Numbered from the stretch's first letter, positions 16,287 to 26,421 are shown. The stretch: DNA of 64,000 nt from Aromatoleum anaerobium (GCF_012910705.2 NZ_WTVG02000040.1:1290056-1354055), one strand, 5' to 3'. The notes: generated by a model not told the origin, from the sequence alone. Translations and numbers: made by a program.

Positions 16287-18263
16287 TCAGGCGGCGCAGG
16301 AAACCGGCCCGCCGGAGCGGGCGGACAACCCCGACACCGGCGCGCCGAGCACCACGTGGATCGCCGCCTCGAGCCCGGCCAGTTCGTCGAGCTGCGCGAG
16401 CATCGCGGCCTCGGCCTGTGCGAGCTCGGCGATCCGTTCTTCGAGGGTGTCGGTTGCCTGGTGGATGCGCTTGACGCTTTCGAGCCGGCGCTTGAGCTGG
16501 AGCTGGTATTCCCGCACCTGCGTCTCGAGCGGCGACATCACCGCCCGCAACCAGCGCTCGACGTCCCGATTGGCGACTTCGAAGGTGCGTCGCGCCTGAA
16601 CCGCGACTGTTTCGAAGAAACGCTGCGTCAGTGTGTGCTTTTCGATCGTCACGAGCGTGAGCGCGGTGTTGATCTGGCGATTGAACGCGACTTCGAGCCG
16701 TTCGAGTTCGCGCTCGTAGCGCAATGTCGAAAACGCTTCGGGCGCGGCCAGCTTGAGTCCGTGCTCGACGCTGAAACGCTTGTACATGCTGTCGAGCATG
16801 CGCGTGATCTCGGCGATCTCGCCCGCCGATCGCGCCAGGCTGCCGCGCAGGTTTTCGAAGAAACCTTCCATCGCCGCGCTCAGGCCTTTCGAGAACGTGG
16901 ATTCCAGCATGGCTTCGCGGGTGCGGCGCGTCTCGTCGCGCAACATGTCCATGCCCAGGTGGGCGAGCAGGTTGTTCGTCAGGTTCGAGAACACGCTGCG
17001 CACTGCGTAGTACTTCTGCAGCCCTTCCTCGAACTCGGTTTTTTCCGTGCGGATCTTGCGCATCATGTATTCGATGACGCTCTGGTTCTTGCCCCGCAGA
17101 TCGGTGAGCTCGTGCAATTGCTCGCGCAGCCCGGAAAGCCGCGCGCCGAGGAGTTCGCGCGCCTGCAGGATCAGGTCGTCGGTTTCGCCGAGCGCACCAT
17201 CGCGGACGATTTCCTGCTTCGTCGGCAGCAGCTCCTCGCCGAGCGCGCGCTCCAGCGCGCCGAGGCGACTGCGTTCGAGCAGCGCTTCGTCATCGTGGAT
17301 CCGCGCGACCAGCCCTTTCTGTGCCGACACCGGGAAGACACTTTCCGCAGGCACTCCCAGCGCGCCCGCGACCGAGCGCAGTTGCCGGTCGATTTCCTCG
17401 TCGATGCGGGCCTCGTCGCGCAGACCGTCCCACAGACCATCGATCTTGTTCAGCACGACGAGTCCTCCCCTCCTCCCTCCGCCCGGGCCGCCGCGCACGT
17501 ATTCGCGCCACACCGCGAGGTCGCTGTGCGTAACGCCGGTATCGGCTGCGAGGATGAACAGCACCGCGTGCGCATTCGGCAGCAGCGACAGCGTGAGCTC
17601 GGGCTCCGCGCCGATCGCATTGAGGCCCGGCGTGTCGAGCACGACCAGCCCCTGTTCGAGCAGCGGGTGCGGAAACTGGACCACGACGTGCCGCCAGCTC
17701 GGGATTTCGACGAGGCCGTCGAGGCCGGCCTTGAGCCCGTCCGCGCTGGCCGGATCGACTTCGAAGCCCAGCTGCCGTGCCTCGGTGGGCGACACCCGCT
17801 CGGTGTCGCCGACCCGCGAGAATCCCTGCTGCAGGCTGCCGACCGAGCCGACGTCGAGCGGCAGCACGAGCCATTCCTGCGGGAACCGCTTGAGCTCGCT
17901 GACGTTCGCGTGCGTCGCCCGGGTACGGATCGGCAGCAGACGGATCTCGGGGCATGCATCCGCGCTCCATTGCAGTTCGGTCGGGCACATTGTCGTGCGG
18001 CCGGCGCTCGATGGCAGCACGCGGTCGCCATAGCCGGAGAAAAAAAGCGCGTTGATCAGTTCCGACTTGCCGCGCGAGAACTCGGCGACGAAGGCCACCG
18101 TGAGCTTGTCGTCGCGCAGGCGTTCGAGCACACACTGCAGCCGCAGGTCGCCCTGCGCATCGCCGATCTCGCTGTGCGACAGCCATTGGCGCAAGCGGCC
18201 GACAGCAGACGAGGCTGCGGCCCGCCACTGGCTGTAAGCCGAGAATTGGTCAACCAGGGTCAT
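16287..18263 (-). CDS. Bacterial dynamin-like GTPase
   Basis: A 658-residue protein with an N-terminal dynamin-type GTPase: P-loop 'FVAEFSRGKSELINALF', switch 'GRTTMCPTELQW', G3 'VLDTPGLNAIG' and G4 'VVLNKIDGLWD'. A long helical region follows (about residues 340-630), rich in charged heptads, as in the stalk of bacterial dynamins. The usual first glycine of the P-loop (GxxxxGKS) is an alanine here. Such proteins act at membranes in division, envelope stress or vesicle handling; the job here is unknown. The start at 18263 (MTLVDQF) is chosen over 18299. It stands alone, converging on the response regulator gene. Confidence 0.82.
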   Translation of the reverse strand: MTLVDQFSAYSQWRAAASSAVGRLRQWLSHSEIGDAQGDLRLQCVLERLRDDKLTVAFVAEFSRGKSELINALFFSGYGDRVLPSSAGRTTMCPTELQWSADACPEIRLLPIRTRATHANVSELKRFPQEWLVLPLDVGSVGSLQQGFSRVGDTERVSPTEARQLGFEVDPASADGLKAGLDGLVEIPSWRHVVVQFPHPLLEQGLVVLDTPGLNAIGAEPELTLSLLPNAHAVLFILAADTGVTHSDLAVWREYVRGGPGGGRRGGLVVLNKIDGLWDGLRDEARIDEEIDRQLRSVAGALGVPAESVFPVSAQKGLVARIHDDEALLERSRLGALERALGEELLPTKQEIVRDGALGETDDLILQARELLGARLSGLREQLHELTDLRGKNQSVIEYMMRKIRTEKTEFEEGLQKYYAVRSVFSNLTNNLLAHLGMDMLRDETRRTREAMLESTFSKGLSAAMEGFFENLRGSLARSAGEIAEITRMLDSMYKRFSVEHGLKLAAPEAFSTLRYERELERLEVAFNRQINTALTLVTIEKHTLTQRFFETVAVQARRTFEVANRDVERWLRAVMSPLETQVREYQLQLKRRLESVKRIHQATDTLEERIAELAQAEAAMLAQLDELAGLEAAIHVVLGAPVSGLSARSGGPVSCAA

Positions 18264-18419
18264 GTCGGTCTCGCTCGCACGCGGAGGTTCACCGCGCAAA
18301 TATTACACACGGCGCCAGCATAACCCCGATTCCGGCACCATCCAATTTGGGACTGGCGCCAGGTAACGGGTGCATCCCGCCGGTATCGCTCCAGCGGGGA
18401 AAGGGTTTCCCGGAACCGC

Positions 18420-19235
18420 TCAGCGCCGCTGGCAGCGCGGGCAGAAAAAAGTCGAGCGCTGGCCGATCACGACACGACGAACGGGCGTGGCACATACCCG
18501 GCACGCCAGGCCTTCACGCCCGTACACGAAGTACTGCTGCTGGAAATACCCGGCGCGCCCGTCCCCACCGACGAAGTCCCGCAACGTGCTGCCCCCGGCG
18601 TCGATCGCCGCGAGCAGCGTTTCGCGCACCGACGCGACAAGGCGCGCAAGGCGCTGCGGCCCGATCGCGCCGGCCGGTGCGAGCGGATGGATGCGGGCGC
18701 GGAACAGGCTCTCGGACGCGTAGATGTTGCCGACTCCGACGACACGGTGCGCATCCATCAGCGTCTGCTTGATCGAGAGCCGCACTCCACGCGTCGCTTC
18801 ATGCAGCCAGGCGCCGGTAAAACCGCGCTCGAGCGGCTCGCGCCCGAGCGCCGCGAGCAGCGGGTGGGACAAGCCGTCGCCCGCATGCCACAGCACGAGG
18901 CCGAACCGGCGCGGATCGCGCAGCCGCAGCGCCTCGGCACCGAACACCAGGTCGACGTGATCGTGCACGCCCGCGGGCTCGTCGGCCGACACCACCCTGA
19001 GGCTGCCGGACATGCCAAGATGCACGAGGACGCTGCCGTGCGGAAAATCCAGCAGAAGGTATTTCGCACGGCGCCGCACGCCCTGCAGTCGCTCGCCGAC
19101 GAGCGTCTGCGCGAGATCCGCGGGCACTGGCTGGCGCAACCGCGGATTGCGCACTTCGAGCGCAGTCAGGGTCCGCCCGGCGACGAGCGGGCGAATGCCG
19201 CGGCACGTGATTTCCACCTCCGGCAATTCCGGCAT
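18420..19235 (-). CDS. mutM: Formamidopyrimidine-DNA glycosylase
   Basis: MutM removes 8-oxoguanine and ring-opened purines and nicks the abasic site. The 271-residue protein starts 'MPELPEVE', giving the catalytic Pro1 and Glu2 after Met removal. It has the 'HLGMSGSLRV' strand, the helix-two-turn-helix 'QTLMDAHRVVGVGNIYASESLF', and a C-terminal zinc finger of the form CxxC-x16-CxxC (about residues 245-268). The start at 19235 is fixed by the Pro-Glu requirement. It is divergent from the TPR protein gene, with 192 nt between. Confidence 0.95.
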   Translation of the reverse strand: MPELPEVEITCRGIRPLVAGRTLTALEVRNPRLRQPVPADLAQTLVGERLQGVRRRAKYLLLDFPHGSVLVHLGMSGSLRVVSADEPAGVHDHVDLVFGAEALRLRDPRRFGLVLWHAGDGLSHPLLAALGREPLERGFTGAWLHEATRGVRLSIKQTLMDAHRVVGVGNIYASESLFRARIHPLAPAGAIGPQRLARLVASVRETLLAAIDAGGSTLRDFVGGDGRAGYFQQQYFVYGREGLACRVCATPVRRVVIGQRSTFFCPRCQRR

Positions 19236-19427
19236 CGGCAATCCTTCTTCGAATTCCTCGCGCAAGCGCGTGCTTGCTCATGCGACGTGAAACTGCATAA
19301 CATGGGGCGAACGGAATCGCCTCCGGCCCTTCTAATCCACCACCACTCGTTGGCGGACCCCAGCATACAGCCGGATACGGCGACTTGCAGCGTCCGCGGC
19401 TTCACGGAATCCCCTCGGGCATCAACC

Positions 19428-21149
19428 ATGAATCGCACTCTTTCCCTGCTCACTGCCGGCCTCGGGCTGGCGATCGCGTTTGCGTTCCCGGCGTTCGCCC
19501 AGACGCCCGCCCTCGACGCTGCCGCCCCCTCGGCGGAAAGGACCGAGGTTCCGGGGCAGCCGCTGACCGCGCAGATGCTATACACATTCCTGCTGGCCGA
19601 GATCGCCGGGGCCCGCGGCGAAATCGGCATCTCGGTGCAAGCCTACCTCGATCTGGCGCAACGCACGCGCGACCCGCGCATCGCGCGGCGCGCAGTCGAA
19701 ATCGCGCTGTTCGCGCGCAACCTGTCCGCCGCCACCGAAGCTGCCAGGATCTGGATCGACGTCGAGCCCGAGTCCGCCGAAGCCCGGCGCGTGATGGCCG
19801 GAATTCTCTCCGGCGGCAGCGGGCAGCTCGAGCAGGTGCAGATCCAGCTCGCGCGCCTGCTGGCAGAGTCGCCAGACCAGATCGAAAACCACCTGATGGG
19901 GCTCAACCGCGCATTCGCGCGCATCGACGACAAGCAGGCGGTGAAAGGCATCATCGACCGCCTGACCGAACCGTACCTCGACCTCCCCGAGGCGCAATTC
20001 GCCCGCGCGCAGGCCGCGATCGCCGCCGACGACGCGATCGCATCGCTCGCCGCGATCGACCTCGCGCTCGGGCTTCGCCCGGATTGGGAGCTTGCGATCC
20101 TGTTCAAGGCGCAGCTGCTGGCGCAGTCCGATTCGCCCGACGCGGCGCTGCAGCTCATCAAGGAGCATATCGACCGTCACCCCGAGAGCCAGAACGCGCG
20201 CGTTGCCTACGCGCGGGGCCTTGTTTCGGCACGCCGCTTCGAGGCGGCACGCGACGAGTTCCGCAAGCTCCTCGACAATGCGCCAAACGATCGCGACCTG
20301 ATGTACGCGGTCGGCCTGCTGTCGGCCCAGCTCGACGATTTCGACGCCGCTGCGCCACTGCTCGAGCAGGCGCTGAACGCCGGCCATCCGGAAGCGGACG
20401 GTATCCGCCTCAACCTCGGCCAGATCGCCGAACGCCGCGACGACAGCGAAGGCGCGCTGCGCTGGTACCGCACAGTCGAGCACGGACGCCACCACACCGA
20501 CGCCCAGATCCGCATCGCGGCGCTGCTCGCGCAACAGGGGAAACTGCAGCAGGCGCGCGAACATCTGCAGTCGGTGCAGGCCGGACCCGACACGATCAAG
20601 CGGCTGCGGCTCGCCGAAGCGCAACTGCTGCGGGCCGAAGGGCGCGAAGCCGAAGCGCTCGAACTCATCGACGGCGAACTGCGCAAGGCGCCTGAAGACC
20701 CGGACCTGCTCTACGAGTCGTCGATGCTCGCCGAACAGCTCGGGCAGCTCGACGTCATGGAAGGGCGCCTGCGCAAGCTCATCTCCCTGCAGCCCGACCA
20801 CGCCCACGCCTACAACGCGCTCGGGTATTCGCTGGCCGACCGCGGACTGCGCCTCGACGAAGCCGAAGCGCTGATCGGCCGCGCGCTGGAACTGACGCCC
20901 GGCGATCCCTTCATCCTCGACAGCATGGGCTGGGTCAACTTCCGGCAGGGCGACGCGGCCACGGCGCTCGCACATCTCGAAAAAGCCTACAGCCTGCATC
21001 CCGACCCCGAAATCGCCGCCCACTTGGGCGAGGTATTGTGGAGCCTGAACCGCCAGGCCGACGCCACGCGGATCTGGAACGAAGCCTTGCAGGCTCACCC
21101 CGACAGCACGGTGTTGAAGAACATCATGCAGCGTTTCGGCCAGCGATGA
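19428..21149 (+). CDS. Exported TPR-repeat protein upstream of lolB
   Basis: This 573-residue protein has a signal peptide ending 'AFPAFAQ' (about residue 25). Helical repeats of TPR type fill the rest, clearest near the C-terminus ('AHAYNALGYSLADRGLRLDEAEALIGRALEL' and 'DPFILDSMGWVNFRQGDAATALAHLEKAYSLHP'). It is probably a periplasmic or lipid-associated scaffold. The gene order TPR-lolB-ispE is frequent in betaproteobacteria, and the ATGA overlap with lolB points to a role linked to outer-membrane biogenesis. No enzymatic domain is seen. Confidence 0.82.
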   Translation: MNRTLSLLTAGLGLAIAFAFPAFAQTPALDAAAPSAERTEVPGQPLTAQMLYTFLLAEIAGARGEIGISVQAYLDLAQRTRDPRIARRAVEIALFARNLSAATEAARIWIDVEPESAEARRVMAGILSGGSGQLEQVQIQLARLLAESPDQIENHLMGLNRAFARIDDKQAVKGIIDRLTEPYLDLPEAQFARAQAAIAADDAIASLAAIDLALGLRPDWELAILFKAQLLAQSDSPDAALQLIKEHIDRHPESQNARVAYARGLVSARRFEAARDEFRKLLDNAPNDRDLMYAVGLLSAQLDDFDAAAPLLEQALNAGHPEADGIRLNLGQIAERRDDSEGALRWYRTVEHGRHHTDAQIRIAALLAQQGKLQQAREHLQSVQAGPDTIKRLRLAEAQLLRAEGREAEALELIDGELRKAPEDPDLLYESSMLAEQLGQLDVMEGRLRKLISLQPDHAHAYNALGYSLADRGLRLDEAEALIGRALELTPGDPFILDSMGWVNFRQGDAATALAHLEKAYSLHPDPEIAAHLGEVLWSLNRQADATRIWNEALQAHPDSTVLKNIMQRFGQR

Positions 21150-21730
21150 ACCGGCCTCTTGCAGGGTTTGTGGCGATCGCGGCGCTCACGACCGTCGCGC
21201 TGACCGGCTGCGCGATCCAGCCCGCCCCGCCGGCGGCGACAGTCGCGCCGCGGCCGATCGCCTCCGCGTTCGAACTCGAAGGCCGCATTTCGGCGACCGA
21301 TGGCGAGCGCGCTGCGAACGGCGGGTTGCAGTGGTTTCATTCGCCGGCCGTGGACGAATGGACCGTCCTGAGCCCGCTCGGCCAGATCGTCGGCCAACTC
21401 GTCACGTCCGCGGAAAGCGCCCGACTACGCACCGCTGACGGGCGCGTCGAGCACAGCGACGACGCCGCTGGCATGCTGCACCGGTTGCTCGGTGTCGCCG
21501 CACCGCTCGACGGGCTTGCCTACTGGGTGCAGGCGGCGGCACGCCCTGGCGCCCGCGTGCTCGGCACAGATGAGCGGGGCCGTCCGGCGCGCATCACCGA
21601 CGCCGGCTGGACGATCGACTACGTCGAATATGCCGGCGCTGCGGTCGACGCGATGCCACGCCGGATCGATGCCCACTGGGGCGACGCCCGTATTCGGCTT
21701 ATCATCGATCAATGGACACCGCTGAACTGA
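21146..21730 (+). CDS. lolB: Outer-membrane lipoprotein receptor LolB
   Basis: LolB accepts lipoproteins from LolA and inserts them into the outer membrane. The 194-residue precursor has a lipobox 'LTGC' at about residues 19-22. It has the LolB pattern 'FELEGRISATDGERAANGGLQWFH' and later 'RLIIDQW' near the end. The start overlaps the TPR gene stop by 4 nt, and the 3' end overlaps ispE by 19 nt, so all three are coupled. Length is in the family range. Confidence 0.9.
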   Translation: MNRPLAGFVAIAALTTVALTGCAIQPAPPAATVAPRPIASAFELEGRISATDGERAANGGLQWFHSPAVDEWTVLSPLGQIVGQLVTSAESARLRTADGRVEHSDDAAGMLHRLLGVAAPLDGLAYWVQAAARPGARVLGTDERGRPARITDAGWTIDYVEYAGAAVDAMPRRIDAHWGDARIRLIIDQWTPLN

Positions 21731-22566
21731 CCCGTCTCGCCGATTGCCCGGCGCCGGCGAAGCTGAACCTCTTCCTGCATGTCATCGGGCGCCGTCCGGA
21801 TGGCTACCACCTGCTGCAAACGGCGTTTCGCCTGCTCGACTGGGGCGACGCGCTGTCGTTCGAGCTGCGCCATGACGGCGTCGTCGCACGCGTCACCGAT
21901 CTTCCCGGCGTTTCTGCCGAGCATGACCTCGTCGTGCGCGCCGCGCGGCTGCTGCAGTCATACACCGGCTGCCGCCTCGGCGCCGACATCCGCGTCGACA
22001 AGCGACTGCCGATGGGTGGCGGTCTCGGCGGCGGCAGTTCGGACGCCGCGACGACGCTGATCGCGCTGAACCGTCTGTGGCGCACCGGCGTCCGCGGTGA
22101 AGAGCTCACCGCGCTCGGGCTGCGGCTCGGCGCCGACGTCCCGTTTTTCATCTTCGGCCGCGACGCGTTCGCCGAAGGCGTCGGCGACGAACTGCGCCCG
22201 CTCGACCTCCCGCCAGCCTGGTACGTCGTCGTCGCGCCGCCGGTCACGGTACCCACCGTGGAAATTTTTGCAGCAGGGGAGTTGACGCGGGATACCGAAC
22301 CCATCAAAATTATGGACTTCGCAGCGAGCACCACTCGTAACGATCTGCAAGCAGTTGCCTGCAGCCGTTATCCCGAGATCGGTGCAGCAATCGACTGGCT
22401 GGCGCAGTTTGCGCCGGCGCGAATGACCGGTTCGGGCGCCTGCGTATTTGCGCAGGTGGCAAGCGAGGACGACGCCGAACGCATCGTCGCAAGCTGCCCG
22501 GGGTCGTACCGGGCATGGAAAGCGCGCAGCGTGATGCAGCATCCGCTTCGTGGCTGGGTCGGTTGA
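21712..22566 (+). CDS. ispE: 4-diphosphocytidyl-2-C-methyl-D-erythritol kinase
   Basis: IspE phosphorylates CDP-methylerythritol in the MEP pathway to isoprenoids. This 284-residue GHMP kinase has 'APAKLNLFLHVIGRRPDGYH' at the N-terminus, the ATP-binding 'PMGGGLGGGSSDAATTL' at about residues 101-117, 'GADVPFFIFG' and the C-terminal 'ARMTGSGACVFA'. The start lies inside lolB (19-nt overlap). A tRNA-Gln gene follows 19 nt after the stop, then prs, which is the widespread lolB-ispE-tRNA-prs order. Confidence 0.96.
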   Translation: MDTAELTRLADCPAPAKLNLFLHVIGRRPDGYHLLQTAFRLLDWGDALSFELRHDGVVARVTDLPGVSAEHDLVVRAARLLQSYTGCRLGADIRVDKRLPMGGGLGGGSSDAATTLIALNRLWRTGVRGEELTALGLRLGADVPFFIFGRDAFAEGVGDELRPLDLPPAWYVVVAPPVTVPTVEIFAAGELTRDTEPIKIMDFAASTTRNDLQAVACSRYPEIGAAIDWLAQFAPARMTGSGACVFAQVASEDDAERIVASCPGSYRAWKARSVMQHPLRGWVG

Positions 22567-22585
22567 GCGGGCGAAAAGGTTTTAC

Positions 22586-22662
22586 TGGGGAGTCGCCAAG
22601 TTGGTCAAGGCACCGGATTTTGATTCCGGCATTCGAAGGTTCGAATCCTTCTTCCCCAGCCA
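22586..22662 (+). tRNA. tRNA-Gln (TTG anticodon)
   Basis: A full cloverleaf can be drawn. The acceptor arm TGGGGAG pairs with the matching 3' strand ending at 22658, with a G discriminator at 22659 and an encoded CCA at 22660-22662. The anticodon loop is TTTTGAT with anticodon TTG, and the T arm carries GGTTCGAATCC. It sits between ispE and prs, the usual place for this tRNA. Confidence 0.96.
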
Positions 22663-22737
22663 GTAAATTACGGGCAGGCCGCGCGCCTGCCCGTATCGTT
22701 TCATCCTCGCCATCCTATCGGCATCGGAGTTTCGGAC

Positions 22738-23688
22738 ATGGCCTACGGCAGCCTGATGGTCTTCACCGGCAACGCCAACCCCAAGCTTGCCGCGGACGTC
22801 GTTCGCAGACTGGGCATTTCGATCGGGGCGGCCACGGTGGGCCGGTTCTCCGACGGTGAAGTCAATATCGAACTGCTCGAAAACGTCCGCGGCAAGGACA
22901 TCTTCGTGCTGCAGCCGACCTGCTCGCCGACGAACGAGAACCTGATGGAACTGCTGGTCCTCGTCGATGCGCTCAAGCGCGCGTCCGCAGGCCGCATCAC
23001 CGCCGCGATCCCGTACTTCGGCTACGCCCGCCAGGATCGCCGCCCGCGCTCGGCGCGCGTGCCGATCACCGCGAAAGTCGTCGCCAACATGCTGCAGGCC
23101 GTCGGGGTGCAGCGCCTCCTGACGATGGACCTGCACGCCGACCAGATCCAGGGCTTTTTCGACATCGCGGTCGACAACGTCTATGCCGCGCCGGTGCTGC
23201 TCGCCGACCTCGACAAGCAGAAATACGACGACCTCCTGGTCGTGTCGCCCGACGTCGGCGGCGTCGTGCGCGCCCGCGCATTCGCGAAGCGCATGGAATG
23301 CGATCTGGCGATCATCGACAAGCGTCGCCCGAAGGCGAACGTGTCCGAAGTCATGAACATCATCGGCGAGGTCAAGGACCGCACCTGCGTGATCATGGAC
23401 GACATCGTCGACACCGCCGGCACGCTGTGCAAGGCCGCGACCGCGCTGAAGGAAAACGGCGCCCGCCGCGTCCTGTCCTATTGCACCCATGCGGTGCTGT
23501 CCGGTTCGGCGGCCGCTCGCATCGCCGATTCCGACCTCGACGAACTGGTCGTCACCGACACCATCCCGCTGCGCGCCGACGCCAAAGCCTGTCCGCGCAT
23601 CCGCCAGATCTCGGTCGCCTCGCTGCTCGCCGACACCGTGCTGCGGATCAGCAACGAGGAATCGGTCAGCTCGCTGTTCATGGAATGA
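22738..23688 (+). CDS. prs: Ribose-phosphate pyrophosphokinase
   Basis: Prs makes PRPP from ribose-5-phosphate and ATP, feeding nucleotide, histidine, tryptophan and NAD synthesis. The 316-residue protein has '[18 protein letters not shown]', the flexible loop '[21 protein letters not shown]', the signature '[15 protein letters not shown]', and the PRPP-binding loop '[14 protein letters not shown]' at about residues 220-233. It is complete and of normal length. It starts 75 nt after the tRNA-Gln and may share its transcript. Confidence 0.97.
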   Translation: MAYGSLMVFTGNANPKLAADVVRRLGISIGAATVGRFSDGEVNIELLENVRGKDIFVLQPTCSPTNENLMELLVLVDALKRASAGRITAAIPYFGYARQDRRPRSARVPITAKVVANMLQAVGVQRLLTMDLHADQIQGFFDIAVDNVYAAPVLLADLDKQKYDDLLVVSPDVGGVVRARAFAKRMECDLAIIDKRRPKANVSEVMNIIGEVKDRTCVIMDDIVDTAGTLCKAATALKENGARRVLSYCTHAVLSGSAAARIADSDLDELVVTDTIPLRADAKACPRIRQISVASLLADTVLRISNEESVSSLFME

Positions 23689-23694
23689 ATTTTC

Positions 23695-23716
23695 GCCGCC
23701 GGCACGAGCCGGCGGC
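23695..23716. terminator. Perfect 9-bp GC hairpin between prs and rplY
   Basis: GCCGCCGGC (23695-23703) and GCCGGCGGC (23708-23716) form a perfect stem around a 4-nt ACGA loop, 7 nt after the prs stop. No U-tract follows. It may be a weak terminator, an mRNA 3'-end stabiliser or an attenuator for the ribosomal protein gene. Confidence 0.5.
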
Positions 23717-23767
23717 CCAACCCATCCGCCTGGTCGCGGGCGGATCGTTTCAACCAGGAGTCACACA

Positions 23768-24373
23768 ATGCAAATCGTATTCAAGGCCACCCAGCGCGTG
23801 GAACAGGGCACGGGTGCGAGCCGCCGCCTGCGTCGCGCCGGCCAGATCCCCGGCATCATCTACGGTACCGACGCCGATGCACAAGCGATCACGGTCGACC
23901 ACAACGAGCTCTACCACCTGCTGAAGAAGGAAGCCTTCCACGCTTCGGTGCTGGCGATCGACGTCGAAGGTGCAAAGCAGACCGTCGTGTTGCGCGATGT
24001 CCAGTGGCATCCGTACAAGCAGCAAGTGCTGCACCTCGACTTCCAGCGCGTTGATGCGAGTCACAAGCTCCACCTGAAAGTGCCGCTGCACTTCGTGAAT
24101 GGCGACACCAACCCGGCGGTCAAGCTGGGCGGCTGCATGATCTCGCACACGATCACCGAACTCGACGTCGAATGCCTGCCGGCGAACCTGCCTGAATTCA
24201 TCGAAGTCGACCTGCAAACGCTCGAAGCCGGCCAGTCGATCCACGTCTCGCAGATCAAGCTGCCCGAAGGCGTCGAGGTCGTCCACCACGGCGAAGGCGA
24301 CCCGGTCGTCGCGACCGCGCTGACCGTCAAGGGCGGTGCGGCCGAGGCTGCCGAAGGCGAAGCCGCGGCCTGA
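23768..24373 (+). CDS. rplY: 50S ribosomal protein bL25 (Ctc type)
   Basis: This 201-residue bL25 has the N-terminal 5S-rRNA-binding domain ('[18 protein letters not shown]', '[24 protein letters not shown]') and the longer C-terminal domain of the general-stress Ctc subfamily. It ends in an acidic Ala-Glu tail. It binds 5S rRNA on the large subunit. The ribosome-binding site CAGGAG lies just before the ATG at 23768. pth follows 51 nt downstream, as in many proteobacteria. Confidence 0.96.
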   Translation: MQIVFKATQRVEQGTGASRRLRRAGQIPGIIYGTDADAQAITVDHNELYHLLKKEAFHASVLAIDVEGAKQTVVLRDVQWHPYKQQVLHLDFQRVDASHKLHLKVPLHFVNGDTNPAVKLGGCMISHTITELDVECLPANLPEFIEVDLQTLEAGQSIHVSQIKLPEGVEVVHHGEGDPVVATALTVKGGAAEAAEGEAAA

Positions 24374-24424
24374 GGCTGCGACTTCTCGTTCGCAGCCCGC
24401 CGGGATCATGGAGACATCGATCCG

Positions 24425-25045
24425 ATGAGCGCCGCAGCCCCGCGCCTCGTCGTCGGCCTCGGCAATCCCGGCGCCGAATACACCGAAACCCGGCACAACG
24501 CCGGGTTTTGGTTTTGTGAGCGGCTCGCCGACAAGCTCGGCGTGCGCTTCAGCCACGAGTCGCGTTTTCATGGCTTCGTCGCCAATGCACGCGACGCCGG
24601 CGTGTGGCTGCTGATGCCGCAAACCTACATGAACCGCTCGGGCCAGGCCGTCGGCGCGCTGGCGCGCTTCTACCGCATCGCGCCGGCCGAAATCCTCATC
24701 GTCCACGATGAACTCGACATCCCGCCGGGCCAGTTGCGTCTGAAATTCGGCGGCGGACTTGGCGGCCACAACGGCCTCAAGGACACGTCGGCCCACCTCG
24801 CCACCAACGATTACTGGCGGTTGCGCATCGGTATCGGCCATCCCGGCGACCGCAACGAAGTCGTCAATTACGTGCTGAAATCCGCGCGTCGCGAAGAACA
24901 GGCGCAGATCGACGAAGCGCTCGACCGCGCACTGGCCGCGTGGCCGCTGATCGCACGCGGCGAATGGAACGCTGCCACCACCCGACTCAACGCCCGCCCG
25001 GCCGCGCCGAAGCCGGCGAAACCCAAGGACGAATCGCGCCCATGA
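24425..25045 (+). CDS. pth: Peptidyl-tRNA hydrolase
   Basis: Pth recycles peptidyl-tRNA released from stalled ribosomes. This 206-residue protein has '[20 protein letters not shown]', which holds the catalytic His near residue 24. It also has '[16 protein letters not shown]', '[30 protein letters not shown]' and '[21 protein letters not shown]'. All key residues are present. The stop overlaps the ychF start by 4 nt, so the two are coupled. Confidence 0.97.
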   Translation: MSAAAPRLVVGLGNPGAEYTETRHNAGFWFCERLADKLGVRFSHESRFHGFVANARDAGVWLLMPQTYMNRSGQAVGALARFYRIAPAEILIVHDELDIPPGQLRLKFGGGLGGHNGLKDTSAHLATNDYWRLRIGIGHPGDRNEVVNYVLKSARREEQAQIDEALDRALAAWPLIARGEWNAATTRLNARPAAPKPAKPKDESRP

Positions 25046-26133
25046 GCCTCAAATGCGGAATCGTCGGCCTGCCCAATGTCGGCAAGTCGACCCTCTTCAA
25101 TGCCCTGACGAAGTCCGGCATCGCCGCCGAAAATTATCCGTTCTGCACGATCGAGCCGAATGTCGGCATCGTCGAAGTGCCCGACGCGCGGCTCGACGCG
25201 CTGTCCGACATCGTCAAGCCGCAGAAGGTGCAGCCGGCGATCGTCGAGTTCGTCGATATCGCGGGCCTCGTTGCCGGCGCCTCGAAAGGCGAAGGCCTCG
25301 GCAACCAGTTTCTCGCGAACATCCGCGAGACCGACGCGATCGTGCATGTCGTGCGCTGCTTCGCCGACGAGAACGTCGTGCATGTATCGGGCAGCGTCGA
25401 TCCGATCCGCGACATCGAGATCATCGACACCGAACTCGCGCTCGCCGACCTGGCGACCGTCGACAAGGCGCTCGCCCGCTACAAGCGTCCCGCCGCCGCC
25501 GGCGACAAGGACGCGAAGGTCCTCGTCGCGGTGCTCGAGAAATGCATCGCGCAGCTGGACCAGGCCAAGCCGGTGCGCGCGCTCGACCTGGCGAAGGACG
25601 AATGGGCGAGCCTGAAGCCGTTCTGCCTGATCACCGCGAAACCGGTGCTGTACGTCGCGAATGTCAAGGAAGACGGTTTCGAGAACAACCCGCATCTGGA
25701 CGCCGTCGTCGCGCACGCGGCAGCCGAGAAAGCAGAGGTGGTCGCGATCTGCGCCGCAATCGAAGCCGAGATCGCCGAACTCGACGACGCCGACAAGGCG
25801 GAATTCCTCGCCGACCTCGGCCTCGCGGAACCGGGCCTGAACCGGCTGATCCGCGCCGGCTACAAGCTCCTCGGCCTGCAGACCTACTTCACCGCCGGCG
25901 TCAAGGAAGTGCGCGCCTGGACGATCCACGTCGGCGACACCGCGCCGCAGGCGGCCGGCGTGATCCACACCGATTTCGAACGCGGCTTCATCCGCGCCCA
26001 GACGATCGCGTTCGACGACTTCATCGCGTACAAGGGCGAACAGGGCGCGAAGGAAGCCGGCAAGATGCGCGCCGAAGGCAAGGACTACGTCGTCAAGGAC
26101 GGCGACGTGCTGAACTTCCTGTTCAACGTCTGA
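25042..26133 (+). CDS. ychF: Redox-regulated ATPase/GTPase YchF
   Basis: This 363-residue OBG-family protein prefers ATP. It has P-loop '[14 protein letters not shown]' (about residues 8-21), '[21 protein letters not shown]', a degenerate G4 'NVKE', a coiled-coil insert and a C-terminal TGS domain ending '[13 protein letters not shown]'. It binds ribosomes and modulates stress responses in E. coli. Its last 19 nt are duplicated at 35757-35775, so the present 3' end appears to have been supplied by the inserted island. The protein is unaltered in length and motif. Confidence 0.97.
   Translation: MSLKCGIVGLPNVGKSTLFNALTKSGIAAENYPFCTIEPNVGIVEVPDARLDALSDIVKPQKVQPAIVEFVDIAGLVAGASKGEGLGNQFLANIRETDAIVHVVRCFADENVVHVSGSVDPIRDIEIIDTELALADLATVDKALARYKRPAAAGDKDAKVLVAVLEKCIAQLDQAKPVRALDLAKDEWASLKPFCLITAKPVLYVANVKEDGFENNPHLDAVVAHAAAEKAEVVAICAAIEAEIAELDDADKAEFLADLGLAEPGLNRLIRAGYKLLGLQTYFTAGVKEVRAWTIHVGDTAPQAAGVIHTDFERGFIRAQTIAFDDFIAYKGEQGAKEAGKMRAEGKDYVVKDGDVLNFLFNV
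26115..26133 (+). repeat. Left direct repeat (attL-like), end of ychF
   Basis: The 19-nt sequence is identical to 35757-35775 and comprises the last five ychF codons, the stop and flanking bases. Upstream of it the two sites are unrelated; downstream they stay 76% identical for 72 nt. It is the likely recombination core. Confidence 0.8.
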
Positions 26134-26173
26134 CCGCGTGCGCTGGGATCAGGGCATCCCACCGCACCCCACG

Positions 26174-26209
26174 AAACCCCGTAAATCCTTGTGGTTACGG
26201 GGTTTCTTG
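26174..26209 (+). terminator. ychF intrinsic terminator (left copy)
   Basis: AAACCCCGTAA (26174-26184) pairs perfectly with TTACGGGGTTT (26195-26205) around a 10-nt loop, followed by CTTG. The same 11-bp stem recurs at 35816-35847 with a different loop. Confidence 0.85.
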
Positions 26210-26390
26210 TTGGTGGTTTCTGATGTCCCTTGTCCTCCCATCAAGAGCGGGTACGTTAGCAGCCGATCAGGCCACACGTTGGGGAGGGTGGCCAATGCAT
26301 CGGTACCTCGTCAAAAATGGGTTGAAATGGGTACCAAATCGGGCACCGTCACCCACCGCCGGGGACCGATGATCTATGCAAACTCGATTT

Positions 26391-26421
26391 TTGCACGAGA
26401 ATGGGTGTAAATGGATATAGT
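26391..26421 (+). promoter_or_regulatory. Possible promoter of the first Fic gene
   Basis: TTGCAC (26391-26396) and TATAGT (26416-26421) resemble -35 and -10 boxes, but the spacer is 19 nt. If used, transcription would start downstream of the ATG at 26411 and translation would begin at the in-frame ATG at 26432. Confidence 0.35.

Noticed and set aside
26138..26410. Open frame between the ychF terminator and the first Fic gene
   Set aside because: It runs through the terminator stem and has no ribosome-binding site or family resemblance; the region is better read as the island's left border.
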